Source: an uncultured Clostridia bacterium
Lineage (GTDB): Bacteria > Bacillota > Clostridia > RUG12999
Assembly (NCBI GenBank): GCA_934792465.1
Contig: CAKVOK010000064.1
Span: 1 to 16,919 of the forward strand
Direction: 5' to 3'
DNA length: 16,919 nt
The notes under the pieces were generated by a model. The model was not told the origin of the DNA, ran no database searches, and was given only the letters and a program-made list of their open reading frames with translations. Every line of letters begins with the position of its first letter. The first letter of the stretch is position 1. Made by a program: the position numbers and the translations under genes. Positions 1-5,450 of this stretch are shown here, piece by piece.

Positions 1-2191
1 TAGCTATACTTGAACTAATTGTACTTACAATATCCGCTTTAGTCTTGAATTCCTTACCAATTAGACTTTTGAGAACTAATATTTGGTTGTAATCTGATAT
101 ATTATTCTCTTTCATTTTATTATCTATATCATACTCAAGCACATCTTGATAATTATTGCAATATTGCAAAACAAGTGGATAGTCACCTTCTTTAACACTG
201 TTTAACCCAGCTAAAAGTGCAAATTCTTCAATCTTTTTATCGAAATCAACAAAATCTGTATATGTATTATAATCGAAGAATGAGCTAAACTTTAGTATAT
301 TGTCATTATCTTTTAAATCGGATAATGTCGCGGTTACTCTTTCAGAAATGTCTAAAGATGACAAATTATCTAACAGAATACCTGTTTTATCACTTGCTTC
401 ATTTATCACCTGCAACAATATACACCTGTTCAGAGCACTTACACTCAGAACGTCACCCTCTTTATCTTTTATTGGCATTTTAGCAACCAACTCACAAGCA
501 TAAGCTTTTCTCTCTGCTAAAGCTGCATATTTATCAATCATAATCCCCAAAGAATTAAGAGCAATGGCGTTGTCCTCGTTATTCAATAATGATTCTATTT
601 CTTCTTTGCTTCCCGTTTGTATTATATTAATTATCTCGTCTCTTTTTTGTTTGCTGACATAATAGAAATCGTTTTCTATATAAGGACTTATAATTCCTTC
701 TTGATTTTTTATTCCATCTCCATATATTAAGACATCATAGTAGCCTGAAGCAATATAATCAGACAAATCAAAATCCTTAGAAAAACAACCATTATCATCT
801 AATGTATCGCAATAGATAAGCCCGGGCTTTGTCCAATCATATCCACTATCATTTCGGGGTATCATTGCTATTGTAAAGCTTCTTTGTTCTTTAGCCTCTG
901 TTTCTATATTAACATCAAGCTTTTTTCCTTTTACAGAAACATCAGTATTATCAGAAAAGACTGTGCTCGCTGCCTCACATTCATCTACAACAATATTATT
1001 TTCATCCAGAAAATAATATCCAAGCTGGTTTTTATCAGAATATTTAACAGTTCCGAAGTTATTACTTACAATACTAACAGTATCATTTCCACAAGCAGGA
1101 CATACTCTAAAATCCGATGCCGCAAAAACTTTTCCACCGTTTTCATCATCATTAAAGCTGACAAATCTATAGTTTTTATTTTCATCTAAATCATTGATAA
1201 TCAATGCTTCTGTTTGCAATTCATCAAGCTCTGCTTCAAGCTCCAATTCATTCCCGTTTGATAAATATGTAATATTTTCTACTCTGAACTCAGGCTTTGC
1301 CGTATAAAAAGCAAACTCAGTATCACTAACAGCTTCATCAAACATATTGTTTACACCGGAAACCTGTATCTTATACTCAGAACTATAATTCAGCTTTGTT
1401 GCAGGTTGTAATTTTATAGTTCTGTCATCATATAAAATCGAAGCCTCGACTTCTTTACCATTTTCATCGAAAATACTTATTGTACCGGTATCCGGCATAA
1501 CATAATGATCAAATTTTATTTCTATTGGTGATTCAACAAATACATTATACTTATTTGTTACCTCGTTTGCTTTGTTGTAAAAAACAAACGAACTGATATT
1601 CATACTTGTGTCTTCAGGTGGAATCATAAAAATCTGAATTTGGTCTATCCAATAATCTTTTTTAGACTGATTTTTTAGATATATGAAAGTTCCGTTATTA
1701 GCTGCTGTATTCAACGGCTTATACATATATTGCCACTGATCCCTTGTGCTTGTTCTTAACACTTCACCATTATTAGCTTTTATCTCATACCAGCTTGTTC
1801 CGCTTGGGATATATTCCCACAAGCCTATATAAGCACAACCTTCAGCAATCGCTGCGTTAATTTTTTTGTTATCGCCACTAATGGTTTTTGGGAAAGTTAT
1901 TGCACCTTGTCCGAACGAACCATCTTCCTTCGCAAGTATCTTAAAAGATTTTTCGCCTACTTTTACATTATCATCTACAATTTCACCGGCGATAGACCAT
2001 CCACCCCACGTACAACCGGTAAAGCTATCTGTAAATATATCCTTTAGAACAATAGCTCCGTCCGGTAATCCTTCTTCTGTTGTTATTGTTAATATACTCT
2101 GTTCAGAAACATCTTCCTGCGAATATACAAATGTTGTTGTCATTCCGAATAACATTGATAAAACAAGAATACTTGCATATAATTTTGACAC
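1..2191 (-). CDS. Secreted modular surface protein, partial (3' end beyond window)
   Basis: An uninterrupted minus-strand frame of about 730 codons runs off the left edge with no stop. I chose the GTG start at 2191 because AAAGGAGGG lies about 8 bases upstream and the first ~24 residues form a signal peptide: Lys at position 3, a hydrophobic core, and likely cleavage after VYS. Residues ~30-190 are Gly/Trp/Tyr-rich beta-type sequence resembling a carbohydrate-binding module. Residues ~195-300 resemble a bacterial Ig-like (SbsA-type) domain, with the phrase KLNYSSEYKIQVSG. A CPAC pair sits near residue 364. The rest, from about residue 530, is acidic and probably helical. No catalytic domain is recognisable in the visible part. 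It follows 38 bases after the remnant of a sugar-binding transporter gene, so the original operon probably handled polysaccharides. The phage insertion now separates it from its former upstream operon. The exact function is unknown. Confidence 0.8.
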   Translation of the reverse strand, partial: MSKLYASILVLSMLFGMTTTFVYSQEDVSEQSILTITTEEGLPDGAIVLKDIFTDSFTGCTWGGWSIAGEIVDDNVKVGEKSFKILAKEDGSFGQGAITFPKTISGDNKKINAAIAEGCAYIGLWEYIPSGTSWYEIKANNGEVLRTSTRDQWQYMYKPLNTAANNGTFIYLKNQSKKDYWIDQIQIFMIPPEDTSMNISSFVFYNKANEVTNKYNVFVESPIEIKFDHYVMPDTGTISIFDENGKEVEASILYDDRTIKLQPATKLNYSSEYKIQVSGVNNMFDEAVSDTEFAFYTAKPEFRVENITYLSNGNELELEAELDELQTEALIINDLDENKNYRFVSFNDDENGGKVFAASDFRVCPACGNDTVSIVSNNFGTVKYSDKNQLGYYFLDENNIVVDECEAASTVFSDNTDVSVKGKKLDVNIETEAKEQRSFTIAMIPRNDSGYDWTKPGLIYCDTLDDNGCFSKDFDLSDYIASGYYDVLIYGDGIKNQEGIISPYIENDFYYVSKQKRDEIINIIQTGSKEEIESLLNNEDNAIALNSLGIMIDKYAALAERKAYACELVAKMPIKDKEGDVLSVSALNRCILLQVINEASDKTGILLDNLSSLDISERVTATLSDLKDNDNILKFSSFFDYNTYTDFVDFDKKIEEFALLAGLNSVKEGDYPLVLQYCNNYQDVLEYDIDNKMKENNISDYNQILVLKSLIGKEFKTKADIVSTISSSIA

Positions 2192-2229
2192 GAACAATCC
2201 CTCCTTTGCAATTATTCATAAATCGTACC

Positions 2230-2321
2230 TTATTGATTTTGTTGACTCCATGTTTTCCTTACAATTTTAATAAGCTCATCAGAACCCAATTGTTTACACT
2301 TATCTACAAAATTCTGCCAAT
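2230..2321 (-). pseudogene. 3' remnant of an ABC-transporter extracellular sugar-binding protein, cut by the phage
   Basis: Reading leftward, the codons give a C-terminal tail that includes WQNFVDKCKQLGSDELIKI and ends with a TAA at 2230-2232. A tail of the form 'W-x-x-[FY]-V-x-x-x-x-x-x-G-x-[DN]-E-...' followed by a stop is characteristic of family 1 extracellular solute-binding lipoproteins of Firmicutes sugar ABC importers. The frame loses protein-like composition beyond about 2321, exactly where the phage-like sequence begins with TG. Only about 30 codons remain; the rest of the gene should lie beyond the right end of the prophage, outside this window. Family assignment from such a short piece is an inference. 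Confidence 0.6.
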
Positions 2322-2326
2322 TGTAG

Positions 2327-2418
2327 TTTAACAGGGATAATGAGAAAAGTAACGTAAGTGAAAAAAGGTGAGAAAAGGCGGGAAAGACATTTATAAACAG
2401 GGATTTTAACAGGATTTA
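2327..2418. repeat. Left-end repeats AACAGG(G)AT x3, candidate transposase-binding sites
   Basis: Three direct copies are seen: AACAGGGAT at 2330-2338, AACAGGGAT at 2396-2404 and AACAGGAT at 2408-2415, each in an AT-rich context (TTTAACAGGGATAA, ATAAACAGGGATTT, TTTAACAGGATTTA). The first is 8 bases from the inferred terminal TG. Mu-like phages carry several transposase-binding sites at each end with uneven spacing, so these are good candidates. The role is inferred. Confidence 0.5.
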
Positions 2419-2457
2419 AACGAATTTTAATGATTTTTATGCGAGAAAAGTTTTCTC
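2342..2457. repeat. GAGAAAAG repeats x3, the last within a perfect 7-1-7 palindrome
   Basis: GAGAAAAG occurs at 2342-2349, 2370-2377 and 2443-2450. The third copy is the left half of GAGAAAAGTTTTCTC (2443-2457), a perfect inverted repeat around one central base. A related stretch (GGTGAGCGGAAAG) follows at 2495-2507. They are interleaved with the AACAGGGAT copies and may be part of the same nucleoprotein end or an accessory-factor site. Function is not known. Confidence 0.4.
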
Positions 2458-2760
2458 ATGGACGTGTTAGACGATTTTGGCGAAAATGGTGGCAGGTGAG
2501 CGGAAAGTGAAAATAGCGTTTAAACGGTGTTAAAATTTAATTTAAATATGATTAAAGCACGTTGTCGGAGTGGCTGAAACGTGCTTTTTTGCTATGTATT
2601 TTGAAATTTTAAGATGTTTTAATGATTTGAGCGGCAGTGTTTAAATTTATAACAAATGCCATGTGTGATATTTACAAAATATGTATTTTTAATACGAAAT
2701 TTTTTACGGGTTAATGCGAAATGTTTCGTTCTTAGTATCTATCGGCATTTTAATGATTTT
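2425..2760. repeat. TTTTAATGATTT direct repeats x3
   Basis: The 12-mer TTTTAATGATTT is found at 2425-2436, 2617-2628 and 2748-2759; the first and third extend by one more T. All copies are on the same strand and confined to the gene-free left end. The sequence is AT-rich, so chance is possible, but three exact copies in about 340 bases is noteworthy. I see no function. Confidence 0.35.
2554..2590 (+). terminator. Hairpin with T-run, probable (possibly bidirectional) terminator
   Basis: AAAGCACGTT (2554-2563) pairs perfectly with AACGTGCTTT (2578-2587) over a 14-base loop, and the right arm runs into TTTTTT on the plus strand. On the minus strand the stem is followed by a looser T-rich stretch. 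It lies between the leftward repressor operon and the phage left end, so it could stop repressor transcripts leaving the phage and host transcripts entering it. Confidence 0.6.
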
Positions 2761-2785
2761 CGTAAATTTTAACGTTTCGCATTAA
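2711..2785. repeat. 15-bp inverted repeat with 45-base spacer
   Basis: TTAATGCGAAATGTT (2711-2725) and AACGTTTCGCATTAA (2771-2785) are inverted copies with one mismatch; the outer 11 bases match perfectly. The spacer is AT-rich and includes one TTTTAATGATTT copy. It lies just downstream of the leftward membrane-protein gene. The spacer is too long for a simple terminator and no T-run follows. A protein-binding pair of sites or an RNA fold is possible. Confidence 0.4.
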
Positions 2786-2829
2786 AAAATCATTTAAATG
2801 CGTTTAAATAAATGGAAATATTTTACTTA

Positions 2830-3186
2830 TTATGACACAAATGAGAGTACTGTTATCAGGCTTACAGCTATACTTATGAGAGCCAGCACCATGAAAAATA
2901 TCATTATTTCGGTTATCGTTTTAACATTTTTTGTGCACTTGGTCATTTTATCACACAATTCGAGTAACATAATATTACTGAATTGTTCTTCCGTAGGGTC
3001 TATGTCTACTTTTTCAAATTTAACGTATTCTATGCCACAGCCTTTTTCGGAATCGTATGTTCTTTCAGCATACCCGTCTTTTTCGGAATCGCTCAATTTT
3101 TTGTATTCTTCGGGGGTTATGCATATTTCCTCTTCTAAATACCCTTGCTTTTCCAAAAAATTCAGTCGTTGTTTTTCATACCTCAT
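2830..3186 (-). CDS. Small membrane protein co-transcribed with the repressor
   Basis: A 118-residue protein starting with ATG at 3186, with GAGGTG about 7 bases upstream. Residues 1-90 are charged and soluble (phrases CITPEEYKKLSDSEKDGY and DIDPTEEQF). Residues ~92-118 form a long hydrophobic C-terminal segment, enough for one membrane helix, so it is probably tail-anchored with the soluble part in the cytoplasm. It lies 77 bases downstream of the repressor on the same strand with no terminator between, so it should be expressed in the lysogen. Genes in this position often encode lysogenic-conversion or superinfection-exclusion proteins, but I do not recognise the family and that role is only positional inference. 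Confidence 0.75.
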   Translation of the reverse strand: MRYEKQRLNFLEKQGYLEEEICITPEEYKKLSDSEKDGYAERTYDSEKGCGIEYVKFEKVDIDPTEEQFSNIMLLELCDKMTKCTKNVKTITEIMIFFMVLALISIAVSLITVLSFVS

Positions 3187-3263
3187 GTTTTACACCTCAT
3201 TTTCATTATTTATATACTTATTATAACATAGTATACAGAAAAATGCAAGAAAGTTTTATATTA

Positions 3264-3860
3264 TTAGAACTTTGCACGGAGTTCAATGACTTTTCCGAGG
3301 ATTTTAACAGGCAATGTTTCAATTTCTTTGTTTGTGTAGTACATCGGTGCATAGTTTGAATTTATTGACACAAGCATTATGCCGTCGGTTTGCTTGATTA
3401 CTTTTTTGCACGTGGCATCCTCTCCGTTGATGAGTACTATAGCTATGTTTCCGCTATCAACATCAGATTGCTGGCGGACTATGACCACATCTCCTTTGCA
3501 AAAGCGAGGTTCCATGCTATTTCCGTGTATTTTTAATGCAAAAAACTCTCCTGTTTTGGACAATTCTTCTTCAATCTCTTCGTAGTCAATAATATTTTCG
3601 GCAGCTGTAATCGGAACTCCGGCAGCAACACGTCCGAGAACAGGTATGTGTATTCCTTGTTTTTCCTGCGTGCTATTGTTATTTAATATGTAGTCAATTG
3701 ATACTTTAAAATACTTAGACATCGCTTGCAATATAGACATATCCGGATTTGTTCGCCCTTTTTCCCATTGACTTACTGCTGTTTGGTGTACATTTAGTAT
3801 TTCAGCTAATTTTTGTTGTGATAAGCCATTTTGTTTTCGCAATTCGTATATTCTGTTCAT
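3264..3860 (-). CDS. CI/LexA-type phage repressor (HTH plus S24 self-cleaving peptidase)
   Basis: A 198-residue protein. Residues 1-60 form a lambda-repressor-like helix-turn-helix (LSQQKLAEILNVHQTAVSQWEKG). Residues ~70-198 are an S24/LexA-like peptidase domain. The predicted self-cleavage site is Ala80-Gly81 (VAAGVP), the nucleophile is Ser115 in GNSMEP, and the general-base Lys is 152 in ATCKK. This architecture predicts RecA-stimulated cleavage and SOS induction of the prophage. The ATG at 3860 is preceded by GGGTGG. It is read from a consensus promoter divergent from the early operon, and its likely targets are the three 15-bp operators at 3899-3995, so it should control both itself and the early genes. 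Confidence 0.95.
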   Translation of the reverse strand: MNRIYELRKQNGLSQQKLAEILNVHQTAVSQWEKGRTNPDMSILQAMSKYFKVSIDYILNNNSTQEKQGIHIPVLGRVAAGVPITAAENIIDYEEIEEELSKTGEFFALKIHGNSMEPRFCKGDVVIVRQQSDVDSGNIAIVLINGEDATCKKVIKQTDGIMLVSINSNYAPMYYTNKEIETLPVKILGKVIELRAKF

Positions 3861-3893
3861 ATATAACCACCCGTTAATTAGTACTTTAATATA

Positions 3894-3922
3894 ATTATAA
3901 TAGATATACTAATAAAAGTCAA
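3894..3922 (-). promoter_or_regulatory. Repressor promoter (TTGACT-17-TATAAT)
   Basis: On the minus strand the -35 TTGACT lies at 3922-3917 and the -10 TATAAT at 3899-3894, with a 17-base spacer. The predicted start is about 27 bases before the repressor ATG. Operator 1 lies across the spacer, which suggests autoregulation. Confidence 0.85.
3899..3913. promoter_or_regulatory. Operator 1 (AATAGATATACTAAT)
   Basis: A 15-bp imperfect palindrome of the form AATAG-N5-CTAAT, lying between the -10 and -35 boxes of the leftward repressor promoter. It differs by one base in the right half-site from the AATAG-N5-CTATT pattern of the other two copies, so it is probably the weakest site and used for autorepression. 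Confidence 0.6.
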
Positions 3923-3938
3923 TGAAATTTTAAAAAAT

Positions 3939-3953
3939 AATAGAATATCTATT
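3939..3953. promoter_or_regulatory. Operator 2 (AATAGAATATCTATT)
   Basis: A 15-bp palindrome AATAG-N5-CTATT whose right edge overlaps the -35 box of the early promoter by two bases. Its centre is 40 bases from operator 1, close to whole helical turns, so repressor dimers could bind on one face of the DNA. Confidence 0.7.
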
Positions 3954-3980
3954 GACAAAACAAAAAAACAGTGCTATAAT
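3952..3980 (+). promoter_or_regulatory. Early lytic promoter (TTGACA-17-TATAAT)
   Basis: A perfect sigma-A consensus: TTGACA at 3952-3957, a 17-base spacer, and TATAAT at 3975-3980. It drives the rightward early operon starting with the Cro/Ner-like gene at 4012. Operator 2 touches the -35 box and operator 3 abuts the -10 box on its downstream side. Confidence 0.9.
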
Positions 3981-3995
3981 AATAGTGTAGCTATT
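3981..3995. promoter_or_regulatory. Operator 3 (AATAGTGTAGCTATT)
   Basis: A 15-bp palindrome AATAG-N5-CTATT covering the expected transcription start of the early promoter, centred 42 bases from operator 2. Bound repressor would block initiation directly. Confidence 0.65.
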
Positions 3996-4011
3996 AAAAG
4001 GAGGGGTTAAA

Positions 4012-4209
4012 GTGGGACTTAAAGAACTAAGACAAAAAAATAATCTTACACAGATTGATATTGCAAAAAAATTAAAAGTGACTCAAGGAGCTGTTGCACA
4101 GTGGGAAAAAGGACTATGTTCGCCGACTGCAAAAAAACTTCCACAGTTGGCGGAAATACTAAAGTGCAGTATAGATGATATATTTAATGAAAGGAATGGT
4201 AGAAAATGA
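4012..4209 (+). CDS. Cro/Ner-like HTH regulator
   Basis: A 65-residue single-domain helix-turn-helix protein of the Xre/HTH_3 family (LTQIDIAKKLKVTQGAVAQWEKG at residues ~12-34). It starts with GTG, with AAAAGGAGGGG about 6 bases upstream. It is the first gene of the early operon and lies opposite the CI-type repressor, so a Cro- or Ner-like role (competing for the operators and turning down repressor and early transcription) is the natural reading. The recognition-helix region (TQGAVAQWEKG) is closely similar to that of the repressor (HQTAVSQWEKG), which supports binding to the same 15-bp operators. The last codons overlap the next gene by four bases. Confidence 0.88.
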   Translation: MGLKELRQKNNLTQIDIAKKLKVTQGAVAQWEKGLCSPTAKKLPQLAEILKCSIDDIFNERNGRK

Positions 4210-4547
4210 AGAAAGAAGTAGCGACGATATATGATTTGTCAAGAATATGCAGGACGTCTGTGGATTGTCCTAAATGTCCATTGGGAAAGTGGGGAGCTTG
4301 TTATGGGGCTATAGCCAATAGACCCGATGATGTTAATGAGAAAATCCTCAAATGGGTTAAAGAACACCCGATAAAGACACGACAGAACAAGTTTTTAGAG
4401 ATGTTCCCGAATGCAATTCTTGACGACAATGGAGTTTTAAATGTCGAGCCGTGTGACTTTGATAAGGACTATTCGACAAATGATTGTTCAAGGTTTTCTT
4501 GCCCGGATTGCAGAAAAAAATATTGGCTTAAAGAGGTAACAGAATGA
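4206..4547 (+). CDS. Cysteine-rich phage early protein
   Basis: A 113-residue protein with eight cysteines: C15, C21, C24 (CPKCPL), C32, C83, C94, C99 and C102 (SCPDC). The N-terminal pattern 'YDLSRIC...DCPKCPLG' recurs in small proteins of Clostridia phages and is probably a metal-binding fold. It overlaps its upstream neighbour by ATGA and the downstream gene the same way, so it is translationally coupled in the early operon. Function is unknown; zinc binding is inferred from the CxxC pairs only. Confidence 0.8.
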   Translation: MKKEVATIYDLSRICRTSVDCPKCPLGKWGACYGAIANRPDDVNEKILKWVKEHPIKTRQNKFLEMFPNAILDDNGVLNVEPCDFDKDYSTNDCSRFSCPDCRKKYWLKEVTE

Positions 4548-4912
4548 GCAAATGCGGAAAATGTGCACACAAGCAAGTGTGCTACATAAAGCAGCTGCAC
4601 GACATTGAACTATCGGAGTATGACGAGGAAAACGAGATTCCGGGCAGCGATGAGGAATGCGGATACTATACGGAGGGCGGCGAGACAAGCACGGCGGTAT
4701 GTGCGGCGTGCTTGCACAGGCACAACGACAATACAAACGGCAAGCCGATAAGCTACTGCGACATACTAAAAATACGGTTCAAAGATATGTTCAACTTCAG
4801 CTGCCGGAAATTTGAAGAAAAGAGGAGTAACAATGGCAGCGGAGATACTGAAAGAGCTGGCGGACGTGGCAGTGCTTACGTTGATTACAACGGCGATTTT
4901 TATACTTATTAA
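4544..4912 (+). CDS. Second cysteine-rich phage early protein
   Basis: A 122-residue protein with eight cysteines before residue 90 (C4, C7, C13, C39, C53, C56, C72, C87), again with CxxC pairs (CGKC, CAAC), suggesting a small metal-binding module. It starts by ATGA overlap with the previous gene. The tail (residues ~97-122) is Gly/Ser/Tyr-rich, unlike the rest, and is overlapped in another frame by the 29-codon membrane-peptide ORF at 4833. The functional protein may effectively end near residue 96. The base composition is noticeably more GC-rich than in the switch region to its left. Confidence 0.75.
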   Translation: MSKCGKCAHKQVCYIKQLHDIELSEYDEENEIPGSDEECGYYTEGGETSTAVCAACLHRHNDNTNGKPISYCDILKIRFKDMFNFSCRKFEEKRSNNGSGDTERAGGRGSAYVDYNGDFYTY

Positions 4913-4922
4913 GAAAGGATAA
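4833..4922 (+). CDS. Nested 29-residue membrane peptide
   Basis: ATG at 4833 follows GAGGAG with a 5-base gap. The frame gives a 29-residue peptide: an amphipathic start (MAAEILKELADVAV), one hydrophobic helix (LTLITTAIFILI) and a KKG end. It lies +1 to, and overlaps 80 bases of, the 3' part of the preceding gene. The good ribosome binding site and membrane-like composition make it more than a chance ORF. Tiny phage membrane peptides can act as holin-like or inhibitory factors, but nothing here fixes its function. Confidence 0.55.
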   Translation: MAAEILKELADVAVLTLITTAIFILIKKG

Positions 4923-4929
4923 AAGAGAT

Positions 4930-5100
4930 ATGGACAGAGAACAGGCTTTACGAGAACTATATGAAGAGAAAATGCAAGAAGTGTTTGAATGTTCGGCGAA
5001 TTATCTTATGACCACTCCAAGAAAAGGATATGAGGATGAGTTTTACCGGGCGAAGAAAATAGCGGAAATACTGAAAGAAATGATTGATGAAATGTGTTGA
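4930..5100 (+). CDS. 56-residue early protein of unknown function
   Basis: ATG at 4930, AAAGGA about 10 bases upstream, ending in TGA at 5098-5100. It begins 7 bases after the stop of the nested membrane peptide. The protein is charged and probably all helical (phrases QALRELYEEKMQEVF and EFYRAKKIAEILKEM), with two cysteines and no recognised domain. Position in the closely packed early operon and codon use like its neighbours support that it is real. Helical proteins of this size in early phage operons are often host-takeover or accessory regulatory proteins; no specific role can be given. Confidence 0.65.
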   Translation: MDREQALRELYEEKMQEVFECSANYLMTTPRKGYEDEFYRAKKIAEILKEMIDEMC

Positions 5101-5141
5101 GAGTGGTTTACAACCCTTCCACCACTAACGTGGTCCCCCTC

Positions 5142-5358
5142 CCCTTACACAGGGGAGGCTGTGGGAGGGGCGAACATACTCCGGCGCCCTTACACAGGGG
5201 AGGCTATCGGAGGGGCGAACATACTCCGGCGCCCTTACACAGGGGAGGCTATCGGAGGGGCGAACATACTCCGGCGCCCTTACACAGGGGAGCCTATGAG
5301 AGGGGCGAACATACTCCGGTGCCCTTGCACAGGGGAGGCTACAGGAAGGGCGAACATT
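5142..5358. repeat. 45-bp tandem repeat, about five units, GC-rich
   Basis: Five head-to-tail units begin at 5142, 5187, 5232, 5277 and 5322, each starting CCCTTACACAGGGGAGGCT (CCCTTGCACAGGGG in the last) and containing GAGGGGCGAACAT; the last is truncated and diverged. Units carry dyads: GGGCG and CGCCC separated by 12 bases across unit borders. In the first copy CCTCCCC and GGGGAGG lie around TTACACA (5138-5158), and just upstream ACCAC-TAAC-GTGGT forms a hairpin (5121-5134). No strong promoter or coding signal is seen between 5101 and 5436. The frames stay open only because 45 is a multiple of three. It resembles the REP/MITE-like intergenic repeats of Clostridia chromosomes. Confidence 0.85.
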
Positions 5359-5450
5359 AGGCAGTGTACTTACTGTGGGAGGTTTAATGCGGCGAAACAC
5401 GGTTGCAAGCCCGTTGGAAGAACGCAGAGCAGACCGAAAGGAGGGACTAT

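Noticed and set aside
300..2331. Several short plus-strand frames in the left flank
   Set aside because: They are antisense to the long minus-strand secreted-protein frame, which has a signal peptide, ribosome binding site and coherent domains.
2561..2580. Sequence GTCGGAGTGGCTGAAAC resembling the D-arm of a tRNA-Ser
   Set aside because: No acceptor stem, anticodon arm or T-arm can be drawn around it; it is fully explained as the loop of a terminator hairpin.
5142..5358. Regular repeats that could suggest a CRISPR array
   Set aside because: Units are contiguous with no unique spacers, and no cas genes are nearby; it is a simple tandem repeat.
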